Positions 36,349-48,037 of a DNA stretch of 64,000 bases are shown piece by piece. The position numbers were made by a program, and so were the translations under genes. The stretch lies in contig NZ_JBBIAB010000001.1 in NCBI RefSeq assembly GCF_039634785.1, forward strand, positions 372,001 through 436,000, written 5' to 3'. The notes beneath the pieces were generated by a model. That model worked only from the letters and a program-made list of their open reading frames with translations. It made no database searches and had not been told where the DNA came from. The first letter of the stretch is position 1, and each line of letters opens with the position of its first letter. This DNA comes from Tistrella mobilis (GTDB lineage: Bacteria > Pseudomonadota > Alphaproteobacteria > Tistrellales > Tistrellaceae).

Positions 36349-36384
36349 GGGCTGGCTGCGCCTGCATACCGGTGCAGCCAGCCC
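36349..36384 (+). terminator. Attenuator-like hairpin between pstS and pstC
   Basis: Perfect 11-bp arms (GGGCTGGCTGC / GCAGCCAGCCC) around a 14-nt loop, starting 8 bp after the pstS stop. No T-run follows. It probably reduces read-through or protects the pstS message. Confidence 0.65.
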
Positions 36385-36595
36385 CAGCCATCGCAAGACG
36401 ACCCGGCGGCTTTCGTCCGGTGCAGGCTGGCACCGCCGGAGCCGCCGTTCGCCTGCCGGGGCCTGCCCTCCCGGCCGGCGCCCATCCGAAGCAGCCGCGA
36501 CAGAACGGCCGCATCGAACCTTTCGTCCGCGACCTTGCGGAACCCGCGAACCTGAAGGGCCCAACCGGCCCGATGCCTGAAGGCAGAGGCGGCGC

Positions 36596-37978
<1,383 letters not shown>

Positions 37979-37997
37979 GCGACGGGAGCAACAGGTC

Positions 37998-39323
37998 ATG
38001 ACCGACAGCACCCTGAACCCTGCCGGCGCCCCGATCGCCGGACGGGAAAGCCCCCATGCCGGCCAGGCGGCGGCTGCCCGCCTCAGGGCCCGGCGCCGCT
38101 CGGAACGCCGCTTCAAGGCCTATGGTCTGGGCGCCGTCCTGCTCGCCATCGTCATGCTGGTCGTGCTGATCGGCACGCTGGCGGGCCAGGGTCTCGGCGC
38201 TTTCACCCAGACCCAGATCGCGGTGGAGGTCAATCTCGACCCGGCCCGGCTGGACCCGCAGGGCACGCGCGACCAGAAGACGCTCGCGGACGCCAATTAT
38301 ACCGGCCTGCTGACCGACATCGTCCGCGACAATTTCGGCGCCACCCAGCGCCGGGACATCCTGAAGGCCCTGGGCCTGTTCAGCCGCGATGCCCGCTTCG
38401 AGTTGCGTGATTTCGTGCTGGCCAACCCGGATCTGATCGGCACCACCCAGACGGTGTGGCTGACGGCCTCGGGCGATCTCGACATGCTCGACAAGGGCTG
38501 GATCGACCGCGATCTGCCCGAGACGCAGCGGCCGATCGACGATCGGGTGCTCGGCTGGTACGACGCGCTGGTGGCGAAGGACGCGATCAGCCGCGACTTC
38601 AACACCCGCTTCTTCACCGGTGCCGACAGCCGCTCGCCCGAGCTGGCCGGCATCTGGGGAGCGACCGTCGGCTCTGCCCTCACCCTCTTCGTCTGCTTCA
38701 TCCTCTCCTTCCCGATCGGCGTCACCACGGCGATCTATCTGGAAGAGTTCGCGCCCAAGAACCGCTGGACCGACCTGATCGAGGTCAACATCAACAACCT
38801 CGCGGCGGTGCCCTCGATCGTGTTCGGTCTGCTGGGTCTTGCGGTGTTCATCGGCTTCTTCGGCATGCCCCGATCGGCGCCGGTGGTCGGCGGCTTCACG
38901 CTGGCACTCATGACCCTGCCCACCATCATCATCGCGACCCGCGCCGCGCTGAAGGCGGTGCCGCCCTCGATCCGTCAGGCGGCCCAGGGGCTGGGTGCCA
39001 GCCCGGTGCAGGTTGTGTTCCATCACGTGCTGCCGCTGGCCATGCCGGGCATCCTGACCGGCACGATCATCGGCATGGCCCAGGCGCTGGGCGAGACCGC
39101 ACCGCTGCTGATGATCGGCATGGTCGCCTTCATCGCCGACGTGCCGGGTGGCTTCACCACGCCGTCGACGGTGCTGCCGGTGCAGATCTTCCTCTGGGCC
39201 GACAGCCCGGAACGCGCCTTCGTCGAAAAGACCGCCGCCGCCATCCTGGTGCTGCTCGGCTTCCTGATCATCATGAACGCGATCGCCGTCCTGCTGCGCA
39301 GGCGCTTCGAGCGCCGCTGGTAA
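37998..39323 (+). CDS. pstA: Phosphate ABC transporter permease PstA (DUF3333 form)
   Basis: Permease of 441 residues with a long N-terminal part (helix about 43-65 and a periplasmic segment to about 205; the DUF3333 domain of alphaproteobacterial PstA), followed by the channel domain with [18 protein letters not shown] and the coupling motif [21 protein letters not shown] chose the ATG at 37998; an ATG at 37971, overlapping the pstC stop by 8 bp, would add nine residues. It pairs with PstC. Confidence 0.94.
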   Translation: MTDSTLNPAGAPIAGRESPHAGQAAAARLRARRRSERRFKAYGLGAVLLAIVMLVVLIGTLAGQGLGAFTQTQIAVEVNLDPARLDPQGTRDQKTLADANYTGLLTDIVRDNFGATQRRDILKALGLFSRDARFELRDFVLANPDLIGTTQTVWLTASGDLDMLDKGWIDRDLPETQRPIDDRVLGWYDALVAKDAISRDFNTRFFTGADSRSPELAGIWGATVGSALTLFVCFILSFPIGVTTAIYLEEFAPKNRWTDLIEVNINNLAAVPSIVFGLLGLAVFIGFFGMPRSAPVVGGFTLALMTLPTIIIATRAALKAVPPSIRQAAQGLGASPVQVVFHHVLPLAMPGILTGTIIGMAQALGETAPLLMIGMVAFIADVPGGFTTPSTVLPVQIFLWADSPERAFVEKTAAAILVLLGFLIIMNAIAVLLRRRFERRW

Positions 39324-39349
39324 GCCGGTACGGGAGACCTTCCTCCTCC

Positions 39350-39385
39350 CCCGGCCGGGGTGCCCTTGCCCGGACCCCGGCCGGG
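39350..39385 (+). terminator. Hairpin between pstA and pstB
   Basis: Perfect 12-bp arms CCCGGCCGGGGT / ACCCCGGCCGGG around a 12-nt loop in the 94-bp gap. No T-run follows. Likely an attenuator or mRNA-processing element within the operon. Confidence 0.55.
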
Positions 39386-39417
39386 CGGATCAGAGACCTT
39401 CAGCGGAGAGCCCGCCC

Positions 39418-40188
<771 letters not shown>

Positions 40189-40215
40189 CCGGATCCGCCC
40201 AGGGAGACCAGTCTC

Positions 40216-40941
40216 ATGCCCATTTCCGGTCAGCACATCGTGAAATCCTTCGACGAAGAGATTGCGCGCCTCGGCAACGACATCGTCCGCATGGGCGGCC
40301 AGGTGGAAGCGCAGATCGATCTCGCCATGCGTGCCATCGCCAGCCGTGACAGCGAGCTGGCGAGCGATGTGGTCGCGGGCGACAGCAAGGTCGACGGCCT
40401 GGAAGACATGATCGAGGAGCAGGTGGTGCGGCTGTTCGCGCTGCGTGCCCCCGTCGCCAACGATCTGCGTCTGGCCTTTGCCTCTCTGCGCATTGCGGCC
40501 GAGCTGGAGCGCATGGGCGATCTGGCCAAGAACGCCGCCAAGCGCGCGATCATCCTGAACCAGTCGGCCCCGGTCCGGCCGGTGCATGTGCTGCCGCGCA
40601 TGGCCGCGGTGGTGCAGCGCATGCTGAAGGACGTGCTCGACGCCTTCGTCGAACGTGATGCCGGCCGCGCCCGTGCCGTCTGGCAGAACGATGCCGAGGT
40701 CGACGAGCTGCACAACAGCCTGTTCCGCGAACTCCTGACCTACATGATGGAGGATCCGCGGCACATCACGGCGTGCACGCACATGCTGTTCATCGCCAAG
40801 AACATCGAGCGGATGGGCGATCACACCACCAATATCGCCGAGCAGGTGATCTTCGTGGTCGAGGGCACCAAGCCCGATACTGCCCGCCCCAAGGCCGAGA
40901 CCGTTCTCGACCGGTCGGGCGACGCCGTTCTCGACGACTGA
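40216..40941 (+). CDS. phoU: Phosphate signalling protein PhoU
   Basis: Cytosolic all-helical protein of 241 residues with two PhoU repeats (about 15-105 and 120-210), each with the metal-binding ERMGDxxxNIAE-type motif (ELERMGDLAKNAAKRA at about 95-110, NIERMGDHTTNIAEQV at about 197-212). It links PstSCAB status to PhoR and keeps PhoB inactive when phosphate is abundant. It sits 27 bp after pstB. The family is unambiguous. Confidence 0.97.
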   Translation: MPISGQHIVKSFDEEIARLGNDIVRMGGQVEAQIDLAMRAIASRDSELASDVVAGDSKVDGLEDMIEEQVVRLFALRAPVANDLRLAFASLRIAAELERMGDLAKNAAKRAIILNQSAPVRPVHVLPRMAAVVQRMLKDVLDAFVERDAGRARAVWQNDAEVDELHNSLFRELLTYMMEDPRHITACTHMLFIAKNIERMGDHTTNIAEQVIFVVEGTKPDTARPKAETVLDRSGDAVLDD

Positions 40942-41024
40942 CGGCCCGGCGGCCTGCTTCGTCCCCCGGGACGATCCGGCAGGCCGTCTCTTCCCCCGCG
41001 CGCACCCCGCACCCCCCTCTGACC

Positions 41025-41059
41025 GGCCGGCACGCCCCCCGGGGTTCCTGGTGCCGGCC
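41025..41059 (+). terminator. Hairpin between phoU and phoB
   Basis: Nine-bp arms GGCCGGCAC/GTGCCGGCC around a C-rich loop, 29-63 bp upstream of the phoB start. It could tune phoB expression within the operon. There is no T-run. Confidence 0.45.
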
Positions 41060-41087
41060 ACCCGACTTCCTGGAGGACATCCGAGCG

Positions 41088-41786
41088 ATGCGTCCGAAGA
41101 TCATGGTCGTCGAAGACGAAACCGCGATCGTCACCATCCTGCGCTACAACCTCGAACGCGCGGGCTTTGCCGTCGAGGAGGCGAATGACGGCGAGGAGGC
41201 GCTCTGGCGCATTCGCGAGGTGAAGCCCGACGTCCTGCTGCTGGACTGGATGCTGCCCAAGCTTTCCGGGCTGGAGCTGTGCCGCCAGCTGCGCCGCGAC
41301 CCCGAGACCCGCAATCTGCCGATCATCATGCTCACCGCGCGCGGCGAGGAGACCGATCGGGTGCGCGGGCTGGACAGCGGTGCCGACGACTACGTGCCCA
41401 AGCCCTTCTCGCCCCAGGAAGTGGTGGCCCGGATCCGCGCCGTGCTGCGCCGCATCCGTCCCGCCTTCTCGGAAGAGGTGCTGTCCTATGCCGATCTGCA
41501 GATGGATCTGGCGGCCCACAAGGTGACCCGCTCGGCCGAACCCGTGCATCTGGGGCCGACCGAATTCCGCCTGCTGCGCTTCCTGATGGAGCATCCGGGC
41601 CGGGTCTTTTCGCGCGAGCAGCTGCTCGACGGCGTCTGGGGCCAGGACATCTATGTCGAGCCCCGCACGGTGGACGTGCATATCCGCCGGCTGCGCAAGG
41701 CGCTGAACGGCGAGAACCTGCCCGATCTGATCCGCACCGTCCGCTCCGCCGGCTATGCGCTGGATGCCCAGGGCACGGCTGCCTGA
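41088..41786 (+). CDS. phoB: Phosphate regulon response regulator PhoB
   Basis: OmpR-type regulator of 232 residues: receiver domain with acidic pocket (E9, D10), phospho-acceptor D53 and a KPF Lys switch, then a winged-helix DNA-binding domain (about 130-228; LGPTEFRLLRFLMEHPGRVFSREQLLDGVWG). It is phosphorylated by PhoR and binds the Pho box before pstS. The start at 41088 has GGAGGA 10 nt upstream; the longer open frame upstream lacks support. Confidence 0.97.
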   Translation: MRPKIMVVEDETAIVTILRYNLERAGFAVEEANDGEEALWRIREVKPDVLLLDWMLPKLSGLELCRQLRRDPETRNLPIIMLTARGEETDRVRGLDSGADDYVPKPFSPQEVVARIRAVLRRIRPAFSEEVLSYADLQMDLAAHKVTRSAEPVHLGPTEFRLLRFLMEHPGRVFSREQLLDGVWGQDIYVEPRTVDVHIRRLRKALNGENLPDLIRTVRSAGYALDAQGTAA

Positions 41787-41881
41787 CGGTCCCTGCAACC
41801 CGACTTGATGTGGACGGGCGCCCGCGGCCGGGCGTAGCATGGGGCAACTGCCCGACCGGCAGTTTATGGCGCGGGGGCCCC

Positions 41882-42508
41882 ATGACGCTCGACATCTGGT
41901 TGATCTATCTGGCGGCGGCGGCGGGGCTGTCGCTGACGCCCGGGCCGAACGGGCTCCTGTCGCTCAATCACGGCGTGCGCTTCGGCGTGCGCCGTACCGC
42001 CTTCACCGCTGCGGGCGGGGTGACCGGCTTCATGGTGCTGGTCGCGGCCTCGCTTGCCGGGCTCGGGGCGCTGCTGGCGGCATCGGAACAGGCTTTCACC
42101 ATCGCCAAATGGATCGGGGCGGCCTATCTGGTCTGGCTGGGCATCCGCACCTTCCGCGCGCCGCCGCCCTCGGTGACGCTGGCCGATGCCGGGGGCCGCA
42201 TTGCCGGGGCGGGGCCCTGGCGGCTGTTCACCCAGGGCTTTCTGGTGGCGGTGTCGAACCCCAAGGCGCTGATCTTCTTCGCCGCCTTCCTGCCCCAGTT
42301 CATGGTGCCGGGCGTGTCGTTCCTGACCCATCTTCTGGTTCTGGGCGGCACCTTTGCCGTGGTCGAATTCGTCTACGAGCTGATCCTGGCGGGGGCCGCG
42401 CGGCGCATCGCCCCCTGGCTGGGGCGCCATGGCCGCTGGTTCAACCGGGCGACCGGTGCGGCCTTTGTCGGCATCGGCGGCATCCTGACCACCGCCAACC
42501 GGATCTGA
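41882..42508 (+). CDS. LysE/RhtB-family amino-acid exporter
   Basis: Inner-membrane protein of 208 residues with six helices and the N-terminal family motif LSLTPGPNGLLSLNHGVRFGVRRT, plus NPKALIFFAAFLPQF in the middle. The family exports amino acids or homoserine lactones; the substrate here is unknown. The upstream open frame that reaches back over phoB is out of frame with it and is discarded. The start at 41882 follows a G-rich stretch. Confidence 0.9.
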   Translation: MTLDIWLIYLAAAAGLSLTPGPNGLLSLNHGVRFGVRRTAFTAAGGVTGFMVLVAASLAGLGALLAASEQAFTIAKWIGAAYLVWLGIRTFRAPPPSVTLADAGGRIAGAGPWRLFTQGFLVAVSNPKALIFFAAFLPQFMVPGVSFLTHLLVLGGTFAVVEFVYELILAGAARRIAPWLGRHGRWFNRATGAAFVGIGGILTTANRI

Positions 42509-42680
42509 GCCGGGCGCATCGCCGCTTTCCGTGAAAATTCATCGTGTCGGCGGCGCTTGACCGCGCCCCGGCCCGCGCGTGATATAGGCGCGTTTCCATT
42601 GAACCGCGCATCGCGGACCCAAGCTCCGGCCGGCATCCACACCCGGCGGGCGGTCTGCGGATGCCGAAGGCGAGGACCAG

Positions 42681-43673
42681 ATGGCGAGGATCTTCTCCGG
42701 CGCACAGCCGACCGGCAACCTGCATCTCGGCAACTATCTGGGCGCCATCCGCAACTGGGTGACGCTGCAGGACAGTTACGAGTCGGTGTTCTGCATCGTC
42801 GATCTGCACGCCATCACCGTCTGGCAGGATCCCAAGGCGCTGATCCGGCAGACCCGCGAGCTGACCGCCGCCTATATCGCCGCCGGCATCGACCCGGAAC
42901 GCTGCGTGATCTTCAACCAGTCGGCCGTGACCGCGCATTCGGAACTGGCCTGGCTGCTGAACTGCATGACGCCGATCGGCTGGCTGAACCGGATGACCCA
43001 GTTCAAGGAGAAGGCCGGCAAGGACCGCGAGAAGGCGAGCCTTGGCCTTTATGCCTATCCTGTGCTGATGGCGGCCGACATCCTGGCCTATAAGGCGACC
43101 CATGTGCCGGTGGGAGAGGACCAGAAGCAGCATCTGGAACTGACCCGCGACATCGCACAGCGCTTCAACCAGCTCTATGAAAAGGACGTGCTGCCGCTGC
43201 CCGAGCCGATGATCCTGGGGGCGGCAACCCGGGTGATGTCGCTGCGCGACGGTACGAAGAAGATGAGCAAGTCCGACCCGTCGGATTATGCGCGCATCAA
43301 CCTGACCGACGACCGCGACACCATCGCCCAGAAGCTGAAGAAGGCCCGGACCGACAGCGAGCCCGGCGTGACCTACGAGCCGGAGCGCCGGCCCGAGGTC
43401 GCCAACCTGATCCGGATCTATGCCGCGCTGGACGGCCGCACCACCGACCAGGTGGTTGCCGACTATGCCGACGCGCCCTTCACCACGGTGAAGACCCGCC
43501 TGACCGACCTTGCGGTCGAGAAGCTGGGCCCGATCGCCGAGGAGATGAAGCGCCTGATGGCCGATCCGGCCGAGATCGACCGGATCCTGGCCAAGGGGGC
43601 CGATCGTGCCCGCGCCATCGCCGACCCGGTGGTGGCCGAGGTGCGCGAGACGATCGGCCTGCTGCGCCCCTGA
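42681..43673 (+). CDS. trpS: Tryptophanyl-tRNA synthetase
   Basis: Class I synthetase of 330 residues charging tRNA-Trp. HIGH-type motif TGNLHLGNY at 11-19 and KMSKS at 194-198, with the dimer segment [19 protein letters not shown] at 94-112. Length matches bacterial TrpRS. GAGGACC precedes the ATG. In many alphaproteobacteria trpS follows murJ; here it is about 31 kb away, so the ancestral order has been broken up. Confidence 0.97.
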   Translation: MARIFSGAQPTGNLHLGNYLGAIRNWVTLQDSYESVFCIVDLHAITVWQDPKALIRQTRELTAAYIAAGIDPERCVIFNQSAVTAHSELAWLLNCMTPIGWLNRMTQFKEKAGKDREKASLGLYAYPVLMAADILAYKATHVPVGEDQKQHLELTRDIAQRFNQLYEKDVLPLPEPMILGAATRVMSLRDGTKKMSKSDPSDYARINLTDDRDTIAQKLKKARTDSEPGVTYEPERRPEVANLIRIYAALDGRTTDQVVADYADAPFTTVKTRLTDLAVEKLGPIAEEMKRLMADPAEIDRILAKGADRARAIADPVVAEVRETIGLLRP

Positions 43674-43757
43674 TCCGCCCTTGGCCTGCGGGCTGCGGAT
43701 CTTTACGACATGGCCCGGATCGCGGAAAACCGCGGTCTTCGGGTTGCAAGCGCCGAC

Positions 43758-43782
43758 GGGCCGGACCAGAATGGTCCGGCCC
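43758..43782. terminator. Perfect hairpin after trpS
   Basis: GGGCCGGACCA and TGGTCCGGCCC, 11-bp perfect arms with a 3-base loop, 85 bp beyond the trpS stop and 40 bp before the next gene. No T-run. Likely the end of the trpS unit. Confidence 0.55.
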
Positions 43783-43822
43783 GGTCGCCTTCAGGACCGG
43801 TCCCCGCGCCAGACGGACCGTC

Positions 43823-44734
43823 ATGCAGATCTATCTTCCCATCGCCGAGCTGTCGATCGATGCGATCGCGATCCTGCTGATGGGGCTGGGTGTGGGCTTT
43901 CTGTCGGGTCTGGTCGGCGTGGGCGGCGGTTTTCTGATGACGCCGCTGCTGATGTTCGTGGGCGTGCCGCCGCCGGTGGCGGTGGCGACCGGGGCCAATC
44001 AGGTGGTCGCGGCCTCGGTCTCGGGCCTGCTGGCCCATTGGCGCCGCGGCACGGTCGATGTCCGGATGGGCGGCGTGCTGCTGGTCGGCGGCCTGGTCGG
44101 ATCGGGCGTCGGCATCCTGATCTTCCGCTGGCTGCAGGCGATCGGCCAGATCGACCTGGTGATCGGCGTCTCCTATGTGCTGTTCCTGGGCGTGATCGGC
44201 GTGCTGATGGGCATCGAGTCGGCGCGCAGCCTGCTGGTCCGCAATCAGCCGGCGAAGAAGCGCCATCAGCACAACTGGATGCACGGGCTGCCCTTCAAGC
44301 TGCGCTTCCGCAAATCCAAGCTCTACATTTCGGCGCTGCTGCCGCTGGCGCTGGGGGCGGGGGTGGGTGTGCTGACGGCCATTCTGGGCGTCGGCGGCGG
44401 CTTCATCATGATCCCGGCGATGATCTATATCCTGGGCATGCCGACGCTGGTCGTGGTCGGCACCTCGCTGTTCCAGATCCTGTTCGTGTCGATGAACGTC
44501 ACGATCATGCATGCGGTCACCACCGAGGCGGTGGATCTGGTGCTGGCGGCCATCCTGGTGATCGGCAGCGTGATCGGCGCGCAGGTGGGCTCCAGGCTGA
44601 CCACGAAGCTGCGTGGTGAGCATCTGCGCGGCCTGCTTGCGGCCGTGGTGGTGCTGACCGCCATCAAGATCGGCGCCGATCTGGTGATCCGGCCCGACGA
44701 GCTGTTCTCGGCCGTGGTCGTGGGGCCGGGCTGA
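43823..44734 (+). CDS. TauE/SafE-family sulfite/organosulfur exporter-like permease
   Basis: Polytopic protein of 303 residues with about eight helices in two repeated halves, each starting with a glycine-rich VGVGGGF motif (about 33-39 and 192-200). Family members move sulfite, sulfoacetate or related anions. Its stop overlaps the start of the Alph_Pro_TM gene by one base, so they act together. No sulfur-metabolism gene is adjacent, leaving the substrate unknown. Confidence 0.9.
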   Translation: MQIYLPIAELSIDAIAILLMGLGVGFLSGLVGVGGGFLMTPLLMFVGVPPPVAVATGANQVVAASVSGLLAHWRRGTVDVRMGGVLLVGGLVGSGVGILIFRWLQAIGQIDLVIGVSYVLFLGVIGVLMGIESARSLLVRNQPAKKRHQHNWMHGLPFKLRFRKSKLYISALLPLALGAGVGVLTAILGVGGGFIMIPAMIYILGMPTLVVVGTSLFQILFVSMNVTIMHAVTTEAVDLVLAAILVIGSVIGAQVGSRLTTKLRGEHLRGLLAAVVVLTAIKIGADLVIRPDELFSAVVVGPG

Positions 44735-45516
44735 TGGCCGATATGCTGCGCATCGCCAGGCTGCCGGCCCTGTTCGTCTTTCTGCTGACCCTGGCGGCCG
44801 CGCTTGTGACGGCGGTGTCGGGAACCCTGCGTGCCCGGGCACAGCCGCTGGTGGCGGACCTTTCCAGCCATCTGATCTCCATCACCTCCAGCTTCACCGG
44901 CACCGAACTGCTGCTGTTCGGCGCGACCGAAGGCCCGGGCGAGGTGATCGTGGTGATCCGCGGCCCGGCCGAGACGGTCGACATCCGCCGCAAGGACCGT
45001 ATCCTCGGCATGTGGATCAATGCCCGCACGATCCGCTTCAACCAGGTGCCGGCCTTCTATTGGGTGGGGGCGAGCGCGCCGCTTGAGACCTTCACCAACG
45101 ACCAGATGCTGGCCCGGCATCGTATCGGCCTCACCCGGCTGGACTTCCCCGGCGGCGAGGATGCGGCCCCCGAGGAACGCGCCGTCTTCCGCGACGCGCT
45201 GATCCGGAACCGTCAGCAGGCCGGCCTGTTCGTGCCCGCGGTGCAGCCGATCTCGCGATTGGGGGACCGGCTGTTCCGGGTGACGGTCGCCTTTCCGTCC
45301 AATGTCACCACCGGCGGCTACCGGGCCGAGATTTTTCTGGTGAACGAGGGCCGGGTGGTGGCCGCCCAGACCACGCCCCTGTTCGTGCGCAAGGACGGGC
45401 TGGGCGACAACATCGCCCGTCTGGCCCATGAACAGCCGCTCGGCTACGGCATCGCCGCGGTGCTGATTGCGCTGACCGCCGGCTGGACCGCAGGCTTCGT
45501 GTTCCGCCGCTTCTGA
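44734..45516 (+). CDS. Alph_Pro_TM family (TIGR02186) membrane protein
   Basis: Protein of 260 residues with a signal/anchor helix (about 8-28), a large periplasmic domain and a C-terminal helix (about 232-252). The domain carries DLSSHLISITSSFTGTELLLFG, ILGMWINARTIRF and FYWVGAS, hallmarks of a family restricted largely to alphaproteobacteria and without a known biochemical role. It is translationally coupled (TGATG) to the TauE/SafE permease, which is the family's usual partner, so it is probably an accessory subunit of that transporter. Confidence 0.88.
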   Translation: MADMLRIARLPALFVFLLTLAAALVTAVSGTLRARAQPLVADLSSHLISITSSFTGTELLLFGATEGPGEVIVVIRGPAETVDIRRKDRILGMWINARTIRFNQVPAFYWVGASAPLETFTNDQMLARHRIGLTRLDFPGGEDAAPEERAVFRDALIRNRQQAGLFVPAVQPISRLGDRLFRVTVAFPSNVTTGGYRAEIFLVNEGRVVAAQTTPLFVRKDGLGDNIARLAHEQPLGYGIAAVLIALTAGWTAGFVFRRF

Positions 45517-45531
45517 GGAGGTTGTCATCCG

Positions 45532-46044
45532 ATGACCGACGAGACTTCAACCCCCGAACCTGCGGCCGTGCCCAAGCCCCGGCCCGCCGTCAAATTCCTG
45601 GTCTGCGTCGATGGCAGCGCCCATAGCCGGGTGGCGGTGCGCTATGCCTGCCGGCGTGCCCGCGCCCGTGGCGGCCGGGTGACCCTGCTGACCGTGATCG
45701 AGCCGGCCGAGAATCAGCACTGGATGTCGGTCGGCAATCTGATGGCCGAGGAACTGCGCGAGCAGGCCGAGCAGGTGCTGCAGGAGATTGCGGCCGAGGT
45801 GAACGCCTTCGCCGGGCTGATGCCCGAACTGCTGGTCCGCGTGGGCCCGATTGGTGACGAGATCCTGCGCCAGATGCGCGAGGACAAGGATATCGGCATG
45901 ATCGTGCTGGCCGCCCGTCCGCCATCGGAAGGGCCGGGCAAGCTGGTGCGCTGGCTGGCAAGCCAGCTGGCGGGGGAACTGCTGGTGCCGATGACGATCG
46001 TCCCCGGCAACCTGTCCGAGGACGATCTGCTGCGTCTTACCTGA
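45532..46044 (+). CDS. Universal stress protein (UspA family)
   Basis: Single Usp domain in 170 residues (about 20-160), starting FLVCVDGSAHSRVAVRYACR and with IGMIVLAARPPSEGPG near the nucleotide-binding loop. An excellent Shine-Dalgarno (GAGGAGG) precedes the ATG. It is 15 bp downstream of the Alph_Pro_TM gene, so it may share the transcript. Its last 8 bp overlap the convergent cyclase gene. The usp between trpS and nfuA is a conserved alphaproteobacterial position. Confidence 0.92.
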   Translation: MTDETSTPEPAAVPKPRPAVKFLVCVDGSAHSRVAVRYACRRARARGGRVTLLTVIEPAENQHWMSVGNLMAEELREQAEQVLQEIAAEVNAFAGLMPELLVRVGPIGDEILRQMREDKDIGMIVLAARPPSEGPGKLVRWLASQLAGELLVPMTIVPGNLSEDDLLRLT

Positions 46045-47341
46045 TGGCGGCGGCCTCTGCCGGCACATCCACGCCGCAATCCTCGCAATCCTCGGGCAGG
46101 GTATAGACCTCTTCCTCGGCGGCGAGCCCGCGCAGATGGAAAGTGCCGAGTGGTTCGAGCCTGCGGCCCATATGTTCGACGATCCGGGCGATGGTCGACG
46201 AGATCGCGACCGTGCGGCCCAGATCCCGGGCCAGAACCTCCAGCCGGCTTGCTTCGTTGACGGCCTGGCCGATGACGGTGAAGTCCAGCCGTTCGGGGGC
46301 ACCGATATTGCCGTAGAGCACTTCGCCCGCATGCAGGCCCAGGCCGAAGGCCAGCGGTTCCTGGCCCAGCGCCCGGCGGCGGGCGTTCAGCTCCGCCATG
46401 CCGCGGACGGCGTCACGCGCGGCATCCAGCGCCGCGCAGCCGGCGAAGGGGCAGGCCCCTTCGCGCACCGGGGTCGGGAAGACGGCGAGCACGCCATCGC
46501 CGATCAGCTTCATCACCTGGCCGCCATGGGCGGTGATCGCGCGGTTCATCACCTCGAAATGGTCGTTCAGCGTGGCGATCAGCACTTCGGGCGCCACCCG
46601 TTCCGACATGGCGGTGAAGCCGCGCAGGTCCGAGAACCAGATCGCGGCATTCATCCGTTCCACGTCGCCGCGCTTGATGGTGCCGGCCAGCACCCGCTCG
46701 CCGGCATCGTCGCCCAGATAGGTGCGCAGCAGGGTGCGGACCTGGCCGCGCTGGCTGATGACCTCCACCGCCAGCGTCACCATCGGCAGCAGGGACGATA
46801 CCCGGCGCAGATCGCCCTCGCTGAAGCCGCCCGGATTGCGGGTGGCGAGCGACAGGGCGTTGGGCGTGCCGTCATGGAAGGCGAGCGGCATCATCGCATA
46901 ATCGGTGAAGCCCTCTTCGTGCAGGTCGGCCAGGATCGGGAAATCGCCGATCTGGGCGTTGGGGCCGGTCAGCCGCCGCCGCACGCCGACGCCGTGTTCG
47001 GCGATCAGCATGAAGGGGCTGCGCAGATAGGCCTCGGTCAGCTCCACGCCGTGGGCGCGGCGGATCTCCTCGACCGGCTGATCGGGGCGCCATTCGATCG
47101 ATACGCCGCGGAATTGCGGGTCCAGAAGGCGCAGATGCAGGGTGGCCCGATCGATCGGCACACCTGCTGCCAGCAACCGCTCGGACAGGCCGGCGATCAG
47201 CTCCCCCACCGGCAGGCCGGGACCTTCCTGGGCAAGCCACTCACCGATCGGATCCGGGCCCAGCACCGACGGGGCCGCGGCGGCACGACGCACGGGGGTG
47301 CGCGGCACTGAGACATCGTCCAGGCGTTCGGCTTCCATCAT
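46037..47341 (-). CDS. Class III adenylate/guanylate cyclase with N-terminal GAF-like region
   Basis: Cytoplasmic protein of 434 residues. The N-terminal half (about 40-200) looks like a GAF-type sensor. The C-terminal CHD (about 225-415) has metal Asp238 (FSDLRGF) and Asp282 (GDGVLAVF), Lys278 and Thr355 at purine-selecting positions (suggesting ATP), and transition-state Asn362 and Arg366 in VNEASR. The catalytic set is complete for a homodimer. Gln359 stands where Asp or Gly is common. The start at 47341 has AGGA about 9 nt upstream. It overlaps usp at the 3' end by 8 bp. Confidence 0.92.
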   Translation of the reverse strand: MMEAERLDDVSVPRTPVRRAAAAPSVLGPDPIGEWLAQEGPGLPVGELIAGLSERLLAAGVPIDRATLHLRLLDPQFRGVSIEWRPDQPVEEIRRAHGVELTEAYLRSPFMLIAEHGVGVRRRLTGPNAQIGDFPILADLHEEGFTDYAMMPLAFHDGTPNALSLATRNPGGFSEGDLRRVSSLLPMVTLAVEVISQRGQVRTLLRTYLGDDAGERVLAGTIKRGDVERMNAAIWFSDLRGFTAMSERVAPEVLIATLNDHFEVMNRAITAHGGQVMKLIGDGVLAVFPTPVREGACPFAGCAALDAARDAVRGMAELNARRRALGQEPLAFGLGLHAGEVLYGNIGAPERLDFTVIGQAVNEASRLEVLARDLGRTVAISSTIARIVEHMGRRLEPLGTFHLRGLAAEEEVYTLPEDCEDCGVDVPAEAAAIR

Positions 47342-47468
47342 CGGATCGTCCTGCAGGCGGTGGGTTGGGGCGTGTCGGCACAACGCGCCCACGTTCATAT
47401 CGTGGCTCGATGTGCCCGCGTCGAGTGGTAAAGCTCACGCCTGCCCGATAATTGCGGAGGTGTGACTT

Positions 47469-47936
47469 TCACGGGCGTTCCAGAAGCCTGGGGCCGACAC
47501 CCTCGCGGCCCAGCGCATCGCCGGGATTGCGCAGCGGGCAGTCGGCCAGCGACAGGCAGCCGCAGCCGATGCAGCCGTCCAGCTCGTCGCGCAGCCTGGT
47601 CAGGCGGATGATGCGCGCCTCCAGCATGGCGCGCCAGCGCGACGACATGTCCTTCCACTCGGCGGCACTCAGCTTCGCATCGGGCGGGAAGGGGGCGAGC
47701 GCCGCCCCGATGTCTTCGAGCGGAATACCGGCGCGCTGGGCCACCTTGATGATCGCGATCCGGCGCAGCACCGCGGCCGGAAAGCGGCGCTGGTTGCCGG
47801 CGCTGCGCATGCTGCGGATCAGGCCGCGGCTTTCGTAGAAATGCAGGGTCGAGACCGCGACCCCGGCACGTTTTGCGACCTCCCCCACGGTCAGGATCCG
47901 ATGCGCATCGGTGCGGTCGTCCGGCTTTATCGGCAT
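47469..47936 (-). CDS. soxR: Redox-sensitive transcriptional activator SoxR
   Basis: MerR-family regulator of 155 residues: HTH ([26 protein letters not shown]), dimerisation helix and the [2Fe-2S] cluster motif C122-x2-C125-x-C127-x5-C133. The start at 47936 (MPIKPDD) is the family type. Oxidised or nitrosylated SoxR, or SoxR exposed to redox-cycling drugs, twists its operator and activates transcription. The operator between soxR and the divergent mexG-like gene matches the known box. No soxS is seen, consistent with non-enteric SoxR acting directly on efflux genes. Confidence 0.96.
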   Translation of the reverse strand: MPIKPDDRTDAHRILTVGEVAKRAGVAVSTLHFYESRGLIRSMRSAGNQRRFPAAVLRRIAIIKVAQRAGIPLEDIGAALAPFPPDAKLSAAEWKDMSSRWRAMLEARIIRLTRLRDELDGCIGCGCLSLADCPLRNPGDALGREGVGPRLLERP

Positions 47937-47949
47937 GCCCGGTTCCCCA

Positions 47950-47980
47950 TTGACCTCAACTTTACTTGAGGTTCTATAGT
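47950..47980 (+). promoter_or_regulatory. SoxR operator inside a 19-bp-spacer promoter
   Basis: -35 TTGACC (47950-47955) and -10 TATAGT (47975-47980) are separated by 19 bp, the overlong spacer typical of MerR/SoxR-activated promoters. Between them is CCTCAACTTTACTTGAGG (47954-47971); the E. coli soxS operator is CCTCAAGTTAACTTGAGG. It drives the rightward efflux genes, and soxR starts 14 bp to the left. Confidence 0.9.
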
Positions 47981-48037
47981 CCGGCCGATCCGGACCGGCA
48001 AGCCTGCCGGCCTTCATTCAGCAACGGGATCGGTTCC

